Positions 15,831 to 26,172 of a stretch of 64,000 nt of DNA are shown here, piece after piece. The notes beneath the pieces were generated by a model. It did not search any database. It was not told where the DNA came from and was given only the letters and a program-made list of their open reading frames with translations. Both the position numbers and the translations under genes were made by a program. Origin of the DNA: Streptomyces sp. SID13726 (GTDB lineage: Bacteria; Actinomycetota; Actinomycetes; Streptomycetales; Streptomycetaceae); the NCBI RefSeq assembly GCF_010548375.1, contig NZ_JAAGLY010000004.1, positions 496,001-560,000 on the forward strand, given 5' to 3'. Within the stretch, counting starts at the first letter, position 1, and the number at the start of each line of letters is the position of its first letter.

Positions 15831-18763
15831 GCCGGAACGTGAAAGGCACCCTGGTGGACACCCCTCTGCAGATCCCCGCGCTCACCGACGTCGAGGAGCT
15901 CTCCTGCGACGTCCTCGTCATCGGCGGCGGCACCGCCGGGACCATGGCCGCGCTGACCGCCGCCGAGCACGGCGCCGACGTCATCCTGCTGGAGAAGGCC
16001 CACGTCCGGCACTCCGGCGCCCTCGCCATGGGCATGGACGGCGTCAACAACGCGGTCATCCCCGGCCGCGCCGAGCCCGACGACTACGTCGCCGAGATCA
16101 CCCGCGCCAACGACGGCATCGTCGACCAGTCCACCGTCCGGCAGACCGCCACCCGCGGCTTCGGCATGGTGCAGCGCCTGGAGTCGTACGGCGTGAAGTT
16201 CGAGAAGGACGAGCACGGCGACTACGCGGTCCGCCAGGTCCACCGCTCCGGCTCCTACGTGCTGCCGATGCCGGAGGGCAAGGACGTCAAGAAGGTTCTC
16301 TACCGGCAGCTGCGGCGGCGCGAGATGCGGGAGCGGATCCGCATCGAGAACCGGGTCATGCCGGTGCGCGTGCTCACCGCCGAGGGGCGGGCCGTGGGGG
16401 CGGTCGGCTTCAACACCCGCACCGGCGGCTTCGTCACGGTCCGCGCGGGCGCGGTGATCCTCGCGACCGGCGCCTGCGGCCGCCTGGGCCTCCCGGCCTC
16501 CGGCTACCTCTACGGCACCTACGAGAACCCGACCAACGCGGGCGACGGCTACGCCATGGCCTACCACGCGGGCGCCGAGCTCACCGGCATCGAGTGCTTC
16601 CAGATCAACCCACTGATCAAGGACTACAACGGCCCCGCCTGCGCCTACGTCGCCAACCCCTTCGGCGGCTACCAGGTCAACCGGCACGGCGAGCGCTTCG
16701 TCGACTCCGACTACTGGTCCGGCCAGATGATGGCCGAGTTCGCGGCGGAGGTCGCGAGCGACCGGGGTCCGGTGTACCTCAAGCTGAGCCACCTCCCGGA
16801 GGAGTCGATCTCGTCCCTGGAGTCGATCCTGCACTCCACCGAGCGGCCCACGCGCGGCACCTTCCACGAGGGCCGCGGCCACGACTACCGCACCCACGAC
16901 ATCGAGATGCACATCTCCGAGATCGGCCTCTGCGGCGGCCACTCGGCGTCCGGGGTCCGGGTCGACGACCACGCCCGTACGACCCTCCCCCGTCTGTACG
17001 CCGCCGGCGACCTCGCCTGCGTCCCGCACAACTACATGATCGGCGCGTTCGTCTTCGGCGACCTCGCGGGCGCGGACGCGTCCCAGTACTCGGCGTACGA
17101 AGGGGAGTTGCCCGCCGACCAGCTCCGCGAGGCGCACGAGCTGATCTACCGCCCGCTGCACAACCCCGACGGCCCGCCGCAGCCCCAGGTCGAGTACAAG
17201 CTGCGCCGCTTCGTGAACGACTACGTGGCCCCGCCGAAGTCCGGCGCCCGGCTCTCCCTGGCCCTTGAGTCCTTCGAGCGGATGCGGGACGACATCGCCG
17301 AGATGGGCGCCCGGACCCCGCACGAGCTGATGCGCTGCGCCGAGGTCTCCTTCATCCGGGACTGCGCGGAGATGGCCGCGCGCGCGTCCCTGGCCCGCAC
17401 GGAGTCCCGCTGGGGCCTCTACCACGACCGCCTCGACCACCCGCACCGCGACGACGCCTCCTGGTTCCACCACCTCGACCTGTACAAGTCCCCTTCCGGC
17501 GCGATGGAGTTCACGGCCCGCCCGGTGGCCCCCTACCTGGTCCCCATCGAGGAGTTCACACCGGTCGGCGGCCCTTCGCGACACCTCGGCGAGGTGCACG
17601 CGGAGAACGTGGCGACGGCGGGGGCGCGGGATCGGGCGCCGGTGGCGGTGACTGCTCAGGGGGTGGCGGAGGTCGCGGTGGAAGGCAGGGTGGCGGTCAC
17701 GGCGGAGGTCGCCGTGCAGGTGGCAGAGCGGGTGGCGGCACAGGCGGTCGCGCAAGGTGCGTCGCAAAGTGCGTCGCAGGGTGAGCCACAGGTGGCCACG
17801 TCGGTCGGTGCCCACCCCGGCCGAACCGTCGCCCGACCCACCGCCGAGCAGACCGCCGCCCGGCTCCTCGAACTCGTCGCCCTCGCCGAGGAGGAGCCCG
17901 AACTCGACGCCCTGCGGCCCTACTTGGCCGACCCCGCGTCCGCCGTCCGCCGTGAGGCGGTCGCCGTGCTCACCGAGACGCTGCCCTCGGGCACCGGTCC
18001 CGCCCTCGCCGGGGCACTGCGCGACGAGGCCGCCGAGGTCCGGGCCACGGCCGCCGCGTCCCTGCGGGAACTCGTGGAGACCCTGCCGCCCGAGCCCGCC
18101 CTGCGCGACGGCCTCGCCGCCGCTCTCGCCGTGCCCGACCCGGTCGTCCGCGCCGCCGCCCTGGATGTCCTGCGTGCCCTGCGCCTCGGGGACGCGGACC
18201 TGTTCGCCGGTTCCCTCACCGACACGGACATCCCGGTCCGGATCGAGGCGGTCCGCGCCCTCGTCTCGGTGGACGCCGCCGCCGAACTGGCCCGCGCGGC
18301 GACCGCCGACCCGTCCCGCGAGGTCCGCGTGACGATCGCCAAGGCGCTGGCGACGGTGTCGGCGGAACACCCGCTCGACGCCGTCCTCGACGCCCTGGCC
18401 CGTCTCACCGAGGACCCCGACGCCCTCGTCCAGGGCGCGGCCTACGGCGCGTTGGGCACCACGGGCTGCCGGGAACCCCTGGCCACCCGCGCCGTGACCG
18501 CCCTGTCGGCCACCGCGTGGCAGGTCAGGTCGGGTGCCGCGACCGCCCTGTCCGCCGCCGCCCCCGACCTCGCCGTCCCCGCCCTGGCCAAGGCCCTCGC
18601 CGACCCGAACGCCGACGTCCGCAAGGCCGCCGTCCTGGCCCTGACCCGGCACAACGGCACCGAGGACGCCCGCGCGGCCCTGGCAACGGCGACGACCGAC
18701 TCGGACGCGGACGTCAGGGCCTACGCGGCACGGGGCTTGGCGAGGGGCTCGCAGAACCCGTAG
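15827..18763 (+). CDS. AprA-like FAD flavoprotein fused to C-terminal HEAT repeats
   Basis: 978-aa protein. Residues about 28-570 are a fumarate reductase/APS-reductase-alpha-type flavoprotein: FAD fold VLVIGGGTAGTMAALTAAEH, HSGALAMGMDGVNNAV, NPTNAGDGYAMAYHAGAEL, and LYAAGDLACVPHNYMIGAF near the second FAD contact. A low-complexity Val/Ala/Gln linker (about 585-665) joins it to roughly 310 residues of HEAT repeats (DPASAVRREAVAVL; DTDIPVRIEAVRALVSV; DPNADVRKAAVLALTRH; DSDADVRAYAARGLARG). The GTG at 15827 overlaps the ATPase stop; GTG 15854, with AAAGG upstream, is an alternative. The adjacent two-cluster ferredoxin parallels the AprB-AprA pair. The reaction is unknown: reductive or oxidative handling of an imported sulfur compound is inference. 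The HEAT domain probably mediates partner binding. Confidence 0.88.
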   Translation: MSRNVKGTLVDTPLQIPALTDVEELSCDVLVIGGGTAGTMAALTAAEHGADVILLEKAHVRHSGALAMGMDGVNNAVIPGRAEPDDYVAEITRANDGIVDQSTVRQTATRGFGMVQRLESYGVKFEKDEHGDYAVRQVHRSGSYVLPMPEGKDVKKVLYRQLRRREMRERIRIENRVMPVRVLTAEGRAVGAVGFNTRTGGFVTVRAGAVILATGACGRLGLPASGYLYGTYENPTNAGDGYAMAYHAGAELTGIECFQINPLIKDYNGPACAYVANPFGGYQVNRHGERFVDSDYWSGQMMAEFAAEVASDRGPVYLKLSHLPEESISSLESILHSTERPTRGTFHEGRGHDYRTHDIEMHISEIGLCGGHSASGVRVDDHARTTLPRLYAAGDLACVPHNYMIGAFVFGDLAGADASQYSAYEGELPADQLREAHELIYRPLHNPDGPPQPQVEYKLRRFVNDYVAPPKSGARLSLALESFERMRDDIAEMGARTPHELMRCAEVSFIRDCAEMAARASLARTESRWGLYHDRLDHPHRDDASWFHHLDLYKSPSGAMEFTARPVAPYLVPIEEFTPVGGPSRHLGEVHAENVATAGARDRAPVAVTAQGVAEVAVEGRVAVTAEVAVQVAERVAAQAVAQGASQSASQGEPQVATSVGAHPGRTVARPTAEQTAARLLELVALAEEEPELDALRPYLADPASAVRREAVAVLTETLPSGTGPALAGALRDEAAEVRATAAASLRELVETLPPEPALRDGLAAALAVPDPVVRAAALDVLRALRLGDADLFAGSLTDTDIPVRIEAVRALVSVDAAAELARAATADPSREVRVTIAKALATVSAEHPLDAVLDALARLTEDPDALVQGAAYGALGTTGCREPLATRAVTALSATAWQVRSGAATALSAAAPDLAVPALAKALADPNADVRKAAVLALTRHNGTEDARAALATATTDSDADVRAYAARGLARGSQNP

Positions 18764-18799
18764 CCACAGGCCCACTCGCACCGCCCACCCGCACCGCCC

Positions 18800-18829
18800 G
18801 GCCGGGACGCCCACCAGGGTGTCCCGGCC
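18800..18829 (+). terminator. Terminator of the GntR-flavoprotein operon
   Basis: Arms GGCCGGGAC and GTCCCGGCC pair perfectly; the stem continues through a G-T wobble and CCC/GGG to an ACCA loop, 13 bp in all. It begins 37 nt after the flavoprotein stop. Confidence 0.75.
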
Positions 18830-18852
18830 CCGGTGTCCCGGCCCCGGTGTCC
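18818..18852. repeat. Tandem 14-bp repeat
   Basis: GGTGTCCCGGCCCC occurs twice in tandem (18818-18831, 18832-18845), followed by a half unit. It starts inside the right arm of the terminator, so the arm has been duplicated. There is no sign of coding. Confidence 0.75.
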
Positions 18853-18965
18853 GCAGAACCGCCACCGCGCGACGCGCCACCCTCATCACCGCCCTCACCC
18901 CGTCACCTCCTCCCCTCCGTCAAATCCCTTTGCGCGGGCCGCCGTCCGAATGGTGGGCTGGCCCC

Positions 18966-19919
18966 GTGAGCAGCCACGACCGGTCAGGGTCGGTCCGGCC
19001 GTCGACCCTGACCTGGGTCGGCCGGCATCTCGCCACCGGCGAACGAGTCGTCGAATCCGAGCCCCTGCACGGCGGCAGCACCGCCGAGATGCGCCGCCTG
19101 ACCGTCGCCGCACCGGACGGCGACACCCGCTTCCTGGTGCTGCGGACCTACGTCGACGTGGCAGACGCCGAGGAGTGGCTGCACAGGGAAGCCGACGCCC
19201 TGCCCCTCCTCGCCGGAACCGACCTACCGGCCCCCGAGCTGATCGCCGTCGATCCGACCGCCGTCCACTGCGAGCACCCGTCGCTCCTCATGACCCACCT
19301 CCCGGGCCGGACCGTCCTCACCGACGAGGGCATCGAGACCCGCGTCCCCCTCCTGGCCCGCCGACTCGTGGCCATCCACGCCCTGCGTCCCGCCGAACGC
19401 CCCCGGGAGTACGTGGCCCTGACGACCGCCGACACCGTCGTCGTCCCCCCGTGCGCCGACCCGACGGCCTGGACCACGGCGATCGACCTGATCCGCAGCC
19501 CCGCCCCGCCGTACCGAGGACGCTTCCTGCACCGGGACTTCCACCCCGGCAACGTCCTGTTCGACGCATCACCCAAGAGCCCGGCGGCCCCGCTCATCAC
19601 CGCCGTCGTCGACTGGGCGGCGACCTCCTGGGGCCCGGCCGACCTGGACGTCGCCCACTGCTCCACCAACCTCGCCCTGCTGCACGGCCCGGCCTGGGGC
19701 CGGCGGTTCACCGAGGCGTACGAGGAGGCCGGCGGGGTCCTGGCCGCGGACCCGGACGAGCGCCTGTACTGGCAGGTGCGGCACGCCCTCGCGTTCTCCG
19801 AGGACGTACGGCCGGTGGCGCGGGCCTGGCGCGAGGCAGGGCGAACAGACCTGACGGCACGAGCCGTTGAGCAACGGCTCGACGCCTACGTCACCGCCCT
19901 GACGCACGCACCGGACTGA
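18966..19919 (+). CDS. Phosphotransferase (APH) family protein
   Basis: 317-aa kinase-fold protein. The catalytic loop HRDFHPGNVLFD (about residues 180-191) and the metal-binding VVDWAATSWGPADLDVAH (about 205-222) are the Brenner and DxD-type motifs of aminoglycoside phosphotransferase and related small-molecule kinases. Upstream, the N-lobe has HLATGERVVESEPLHGGST and FLVLRTYVDVAD. The GTG at 18966 (MSSHDRSG) is chosen because the upstream in-frame region is repetitive and lacks a ribosome site. It is monocistronic, after the operon terminator and convergent with recQ. Family members include antibiotic, homoserine, choline and fructosamine kinases, so resistance should not be assumed. Confidence 0.88.
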   Translation: MSSHDRSGSVRPSTLTWVGRHLATGERVVESEPLHGGSTAEMRRLTVAAPDGDTRFLVLRTYVDVADAEEWLHREADALPLLAGTDLPAPELIAVDPTAVHCEHPSLLMTHLPGRTVLTDEGIETRVPLLARRLVAIHALRPAERPREYVALTTADTVVVPPCADPTAWTTAIDLIRSPAPPYRGRFLHRDFHPGNVLFDASPKSPAAPLITAVVDWAATSWGPADLDVAHCSTNLALLHGPAWGRRFTEAYEEAGGVLAADPDERLYWQVRHALAFSEDVRPVARAWREAGRTDLTARAVEQRLDAYVTALTHAPD

Positions 19920-19970
19920 ACCGGCCGGGCTGAACCAGCCAGGGCCACCCGGAGCCGACCGAGCAGTCCT

Positions 19971-19984
19971 CTATATCCAGCCCC

Positions 19985-19994
<10 letters not shown>
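19971..19994. repeat. Direct repeat containing the recQ stop codon
   Basis: CTATATCCAG occurs at 19971-19980 and 19985-19994 with a 14-bp period. On the minus strand the second copy holds the last recQ codons and its TAG; the first is a copy just downstream. Confidence 0.7.
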
Positions 19995-22069
<2,075 letters not shown>

Positions 22070-22268
22070 AGTCCCGTCCCCCGTACGTCGTCCTTCGACC
22101 ACTGCGTCCACGATAGGGGGCCGGACTGACACAGTCGGAGTTATCCACAGGCCGACTCCTGGACCCGCGTCAAGGACACGATCGTCGCTCACACGTTCGT
22201 GGGAGACCTGACGGTTTCCGGCGGATAGTCTGAATGGACCGGCGAGACTCCGTCCCATGGGAGCACTG

Positions 22269-22871
22269 ATGAGCGTCGCACCGAAGGCGTCCAAGCCCAC
22301 CTGGCCGAGCCCGCCGGAAGGCGGCTGGACCGCCGACGACCTGGACCGCCTCCCGAATCTGCCTCCGCATACGGAACTGATCGACGGGAGCCTGGTCTTC
22401 GTGAGTCCGCAGACCCTCTTTCACTCGCGCGCTGTGAGCTTTTTCGAGTGGCAGCTCCAGTCACTGGCCCCGGCGGACTTCGAGGTCATCCGCGAGTTCA
22501 CCATCGACATCGACCGGCAGAATCGCCCCGAGCCGGACGTGGTCGTCGTGCGCGGGGACGTCGTAGAGGACGCGGAACAGACCCGTTTCCCGGTGGAAGC
22601 GGTCCTCCTGGCCATCGAGGTCGTCTCGCCCGACTCCGTCTCCCGGGACCGCGAGACCAAGCCGCTGAAGTACGCCCGCGCGAAGATCCCCTACTACTGG
22701 AGGGTGGAGAACGAGAAGGGCCGCGCAGCCGTGCACGCGTTCGAGCTGGAGCCCACCACCCGCGCGTACACCAGCGTGGGAATCTTCCGTGAGCGGATGA
22801 AGCTGGACGTCCCCTTCCCGGTGGACCTGGACCTCACGCAGATCAAAGCGCGCCGCGACAACAGTCAGTAG
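22269..22871 (+). CDS. Uma2 family (DUF820) putative endonuclease
   Basis: 200-aa PD-(D/E)XK-fold protein. The start ATG 22269 (MSVAPKASK) is favoured over ATG 22257 because GGGAG lies exactly 5 nt before it. Family motifs: [17 protein letters not shown] (residues about 34-50), [12 protein letters not shown] with the catalytic Asp, [20 protein letters not shown] with the Glu, and [14 protein letters not shown] with the Lys. Uma2 proteins are abundant in Streptomyces and cyanobacteria. They are classed as restriction-like nucleases, but the cellular role of most is unproven. It is divergent from recQ and convergent with nuoN, separated from the latter by a long hairpin. Confidence 0.9.
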   Translation: MSVAPKASKPTWPSPPEGGWTADDLDRLPNLPPHTELIDGSLVFVSPQTLFHSRAVSFFEWQLQSLAPADFEVIREFTIDIDRQNRPEPDVVVVRGDVVEDAEQTRFPVEAVLLAIEVVSPDSVSRDRETKPLKYARAKIPYYWRVENEKGRAAVHAFELEPTTRAYTSVGIFRERMKLDVPFPVDLDLTQIKARRDNSQ

Positions 22872-22889
22872 CCCCGTCCCGGCACGCCA

Positions 22890-22928
22890 CAGCGGCCCGG
22901 CTCCCTGTCCGGGGGAGCCGGGCCGCTG
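22890..22928. terminator. Bidirectional terminator at the end of nuo and the Uma2 gene
   Basis: Perfect 16-bp arms, beginning CAGCGGCCCGGCTCCC, around a 7-nt loop. It lies between the convergent Uma2 stop (22871) and nuoN stop (22950) and can end both transcripts. Confidence 0.85.
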
Positions 22929-22949
22929 CCGTCGCGAGCAGGCGCCTGA

Positions 22950-24599
22950 TCAGCGCACGAACACTCCCGCCTGGTTCGCCAGGTCCAGGAAGTACTGCGG
23001 CGCCACACCGAGCACCAGCGTGACCGCCACGCCGACGCCGATCGCCGTCATCGTGAGCGGCGACGGCACGGCGACCGTCGGCCCCTCCGGACGCGGCTCG
23101 CTGAAGAACATCAGCACGATCACCCGGATGTAGAAGAACGCGGCGATCGCGGACGAGATCACACCGACCACGACCAGCGGTGCCGCCCCGCCCTCCGCCG
23201 CCGCCTTGAACACGGCGAACTTCCCGGCGAAGCCGGAGGTCAGCGGGATACCGGCGAAGGCCAGCAGGAACACCGCGAACACGGCGGCCACCAGCGGCGA
23301 ACGACGGCCCAGGCCCGCCCACTTGGACAGGTGCGTCGCCTCGCCGCCCGCGTCCCGTACGAGTGTGACCACGGCGAAGGCGCCGATCGTCACGAACGAG
23401 TACGCGGCCAGGTAGAAGAGGACCGACGACACCCCGTCCGGCGTGGTCGCGATGACACCCGCGAGGATGAATCCCGCGTGCGCGATCGACGAGTACGCCA
23501 GCAGCCGCTTGATGTCGGTCTGGGTGATCGCGACGATCGCACCGCCGAGCATGGTGACGATCGCGACGGCCCACATGACCGGCCGCCAGTCCCAGCGCAG
23601 GCCCGGCAGCACGACGTACAGGATGCGCAGCAGCGCGCCGAACGCGGCCACCTTGGTCGCCGCCGCCATGAAGCCGGTGACGGGGGTCGGCGCGCCCTGG
23701 TAGACGTCCGGGGTCCACATGTGGAACGGCACCGCGCCGACCTTGAACAGCAGACCCATGATGATCATCGCGGAGCCGATGAGCAGCAGCGCGTCGTTGC
23801 CCATGGTGTCGGCGAGCGCCGGGTCCACGGTGGTGACGGTGCCGTCGACGACCTGCGCGATGGTGCCGTACGACACCGAGCCCGCGTAGCCGTACAGCAG
23901 CGCGATGCCGAACAGGGTGAACGCCGAGGCGAACGCGCCGAGCAGGAAGTACTTGACGGCGGCCTCCTGCGACATGAGCCGCTTGCGGCGGGCCAGGGCG
24001 CACAGCAGGTACAGCGGCAGGGAGAAGACCTCCAGGGCCACGAACAGCGTCAGCAGGTCGTTGGCGGCCGGGAAGATCAGCATGCCGGCGACGGCGAAGA
24101 GCAGCAGCGGGAACACCTCGGTGGTGGTGAACCCGGCCTTGACGGCCGCCTTCTCGCTGTCGCTGCCCGGTACCGAGGCGGCCTGGGCGGCGAAGGAGTC
24201 GACGCGGTTGCCGTGCGTCTCGGGGTCGAGCCGCCGCTCCGCGAAGGTGAACAGGCCGACCAGGCCCGCCAGCAGGATGGTGCCCTGGAGGAACAGGGCC
24301 GGTCCGTCGACGGCGATCGCGCCCATGGCCGCGATGCCCGCCTTGGTGGTGGCGTACCCGTCGGCGGCGAGCGCGACGACCGCCGCGAAGGCCGCGCACA
24401 GGGCGACGGCGGACACGAACAGCTGGGCGTAGTAACGGGTCCTGCGCGGGACGAAGGCCTCGACCAGGATTCCGATGATCGCCGCGCCCACGACGATCAG
24501 GGTGGGCGACAATTGCCCGTATTCGATCTTCGGCGCGTCGATCTTCGAGATCGGGTCGGCCGCGGTTGTCCACAGGCTGTGGACGGCTACTGCGCTCAC
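22950..24599 (-). CDS. nuoN: NADH-quinone oxidoreductase subunit N
   Basis: 549-aa proton-pumping membrane subunit of complex I, an antiporter-like paralogue of NuoL and NuoM. About 14 membrane segments are visible, with the family core AFASAFTLFGIALLYGYAGS, the conserved KVGAVPFHMWTPDVYQGAPT (key Lys and the Pro-broken helix) and DIKRLLAYSSIAHAGFIL. The GTG start at 24599 overlaps the nuoM stop (GTGA). It is the last gene of the 14-gene operon and is followed by a strong bidirectional hairpin. It is longer than the E. coli subunit because of an extra loop near residues 105-150. Confidence 0.97.
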   Translation of the reverse strand: MSAVAVHSLWTTAADPISKIDAPKIEYGQLSPTLIVVGAAIIGILVEAFVPRRTRYYAQLFVSAVALCAAFAAVVALAADGYATTKAGIAAMGAIAVDGPALFLQGTILLAGLVGLFTFAERRLDPETHGNRVDSFAAQAASVPGSDSEKAAVKAGFTTTEVFPLLLFAVAGMLIFPAANDLLTLFVALEVFSLPLYLLCALARRKRLMSQEAAVKYFLLGAFASAFTLFGIALLYGYAGSVSYGTIAQVVDGTVTTVDPALADTMGNDALLLIGSAMIIMGLLFKVGAVPFHMWTPDVYQGAPTPVTGFMAAATKVAAFGALLRILYVVLPGLRWDWRPVMWAVAIVTMLGGAIVAITQTDIKRLLAYSSIAHAGFILAGVIATTPDGVSSVLFYLAAYSFVTIGAFAVVTLVRDAGGEATHLSKWAGLGRRSPLVAAVFAVFLLAFAGIPLTSGFAGKFAVFKAAAEGGAAPLVVVGVISSAIAAFFYIRVIVLMFFSEPRPEGPTVAVPSPLTMTAIGVGVAVTLVLGVAPQYFLDLANQAGVFVR

Positions 24600-26167
24600 T
24601 TGGCCGCCTCCACCTCGGGCTTGGGGTCCTTCTTGTGTACGTCGGACATGGTCGACTTCACCGCCGGGTTGACGATGTCGGTGACCGGCTTCGGGTAGAC
24701 GCCCAGGAAGATCAGCAGGACGACCAGCGGCGCGACGACCACGAGCTCACGCATCCGCAGGTCGGGCATCGCGGAGACCTCCGGCTTCACCGGGCCCGTC
24801 ATCGTCCGCTGGTACAGGACGAGGGTGTAGAGCGCGGCGAGCACGATGCCGAAGGTGGCGATGATGCCGATCACCGGATAGCGCGCGAACGTGCCGACCA
24901 GGACCAGGAACTCGCTCACGAAGGGCGCGAGCCCCGGCAGCGACAGGGTCGCGAGGCCGCCGATCAGGAAGGTGCCGGCGAGCACCGGGGCGACCTTCTG
25001 GACACCGCCGTAGTCGGCGATGAGCCGCGAGCCGCGCCGCGAGATCAGGAAGCCGGCCACCAGCATCAGCGCGGCCGTCGAGATCCCGTGGTTGACCATG
25101 TAGAGCGTCGCGCCGGACTGGCCCTGGCTGGTCATCGCGAAGATGCCCATGATGATGAAGCCGAAGTGGGAGATCGACGCGTACGCCACCAGGCGCTTGA
25201 TGTCCCGCTGGCCGACCGCGAGCAGCGCCCCGTAGATGATGCTGATCACCGCTAGGACGAGGATCGCGGGCGTGGCCCACTTGCTGGCCTCCGGGAAGAG
25301 CTGGAGGCAGAAGCGGAGCATCGCGAAGGTGCCCACCTTGTCGACGACCGCCGTGATGAGGACGGCAACCGGGGCGGTGGCCTCGCCCATCGCGTTGGGC
25401 AGCCAGGTGTGCAGCGGCCACAGGGGCGCCTTCACCGCGAAGGCGAAGAAGAACCCGAGGAACAGCCAGCGCTCGGTGTTGGTCGCCATGTCGAGCGAGC
25501 CGTTGGCCCGCGCCTCGGCGATCTCGGTGAGGCTGAAGTTCCCGGCGACCACGTAGAGGCCGATCACCGCGGCCAGCATGATCAGGCCGCCGACCAGGTT
25601 GTAGAGGAGGAACTTCACGGCGGCGTACGAGCGTTGGGCCGCCGCGTTCTCGTCGGAGCCGGCGTGGGCCCGGTCCCCGAAGCCGCCGATGAGGAAGTAC
25701 ATCGGGATCAGCATGGCTTCGAAGAAGATGTAGAAGAGGAAGACGTCGGTGGCCTCGAAGGAGATGATCACCATCGCCTCGACCGCCAGGATCAGGGCGA
25801 AGAAGCCCTGTGTCGGCCGCCACCGCCTGCTTCCGGTCTCCAGGGGGTCGGCGTCGTGCCAGCCCGCCAGGATGATGAACGGGATCAGCAGCGCGGTCAG
25901 CGCGAGCAGCGCCACCCCGATGCCGTCCACGCCCAGTTCGTAGCGCACCCCGAACTCCGCGATCCAGGCGTGCGATTCGGTGAGCTGGTAGCGGGCGCCG
26001 TCCGGGTCGAAGCGGACCAGGACGACGATCGCGAGGGCGAGTGTGGCGAGCGAGACGAGCAGCGCCAGCCATTTGGCGGCGGTGCGTCGCGCGGCCGGTA
26101 CGGCGGCCGTGGCGATCGCCCCGATCGCCGGGAGGGCCGCCGTCGCTGTCAGCAGAGGAAAGGACAT
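24596..26167 (-). CDS. nuoM: NADH-quinone oxidoreductase subunit M
   Basis: 523-aa antiporter-like membrane subunit of complex I. The start ATG 26167 (MSFPLLTATAALPAIGA) is the first in-frame Met giving a membrane N-terminus and lies 5 bp after the nuoL stop. Conserved elements include FFIFFEAMLIPMYFLIG-like text (FYIFFEAMLIPMYFLIGGFG), KAPLWPLHTWLPNAMGEATAP with the pumping Lys, and DIKRLVAYASISHFGFI. The C-terminal tail beyond the last helix is polar and Lys-rich (VHKKDPKPEVEAAK). Its stop overlaps the nuoN start. Confidence 0.97.
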   Translation of the reverse strand: MSFPLLTATAALPAIGAIATAAVPAARRTAAKWLALLVSLATLALAIVVLVRFDPDGARYQLTESHAWIAEFGVRYELGVDGIGVALLALTALLIPFIILAGWHDADPLETGSRRWRPTQGFFALILAVEAMVIISFEATDVFLFYIFFEAMLIPMYFLIGGFGDRAHAGSDENAAAQRSYAAVKFLLYNLVGGLIMLAAVIGLYVVAGNFSLTEIAEARANGSLDMATNTERWLFLGFFFAFAVKAPLWPLHTWLPNAMGEATAPVAVLITAVVDKVGTFAMLRFCLQLFPEASKWATPAILVLAVISIIYGALLAVGQRDIKRLVAYASISHFGFIIMGIFAMTSQGQSGATLYMVNHGISTAALMLVAGFLISRRGSRLIADYGGVQKVAPVLAGTFLIGGLATLSLPGLAPFVSEFLVLVGTFARYPVIGIIATFGIVLAALYTLVLYQRTMTGPVKPEVSAMPDLRMRELVVVAPLVVLLIFLGVYPKPVTDIVNPAVKSTMSDVHKKDPKPEVEAAK

Positions 26168-26172
26168 CGGTA

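Noticed and set aside
15827..18763. Succinate dehydrogenase or fumarate reductase
   Set aside because: There is no membrane anchor or matching iron-sulfur subunit, and the neighbouring ferredoxin and sequence text are closer to the AprA type.
14105..18898. A 1597-codon open frame on the minus strand across the ABC/flavoprotein operon
   Set aside because: Low-complexity His/Gly/Arg/Val composition without motifs; it is antisense to clear transporter and enzyme genes.
18966..19919. Aminoglycoside resistance gene
   Set aside because: The motifs define only the broad APH superfamily; nothing points to an antibiotic as substrate.
22141..22149. TTATCCACA, a perfect DnaA-box-like 9-mer before recQ
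   Set aside because: It is a single copy with no cluster of further boxes and no dnaA or oriC genes, so it is not a replication origin.
24568..24584. 17-bp palindrome GTCCACAG-G-CTGTGGAC with a DnaA-box-like half, in the first codons of nuoN
   Set aside because: It lies in coding sequence and is explained by the codons for S-L-W-T; no second site supports regulation.
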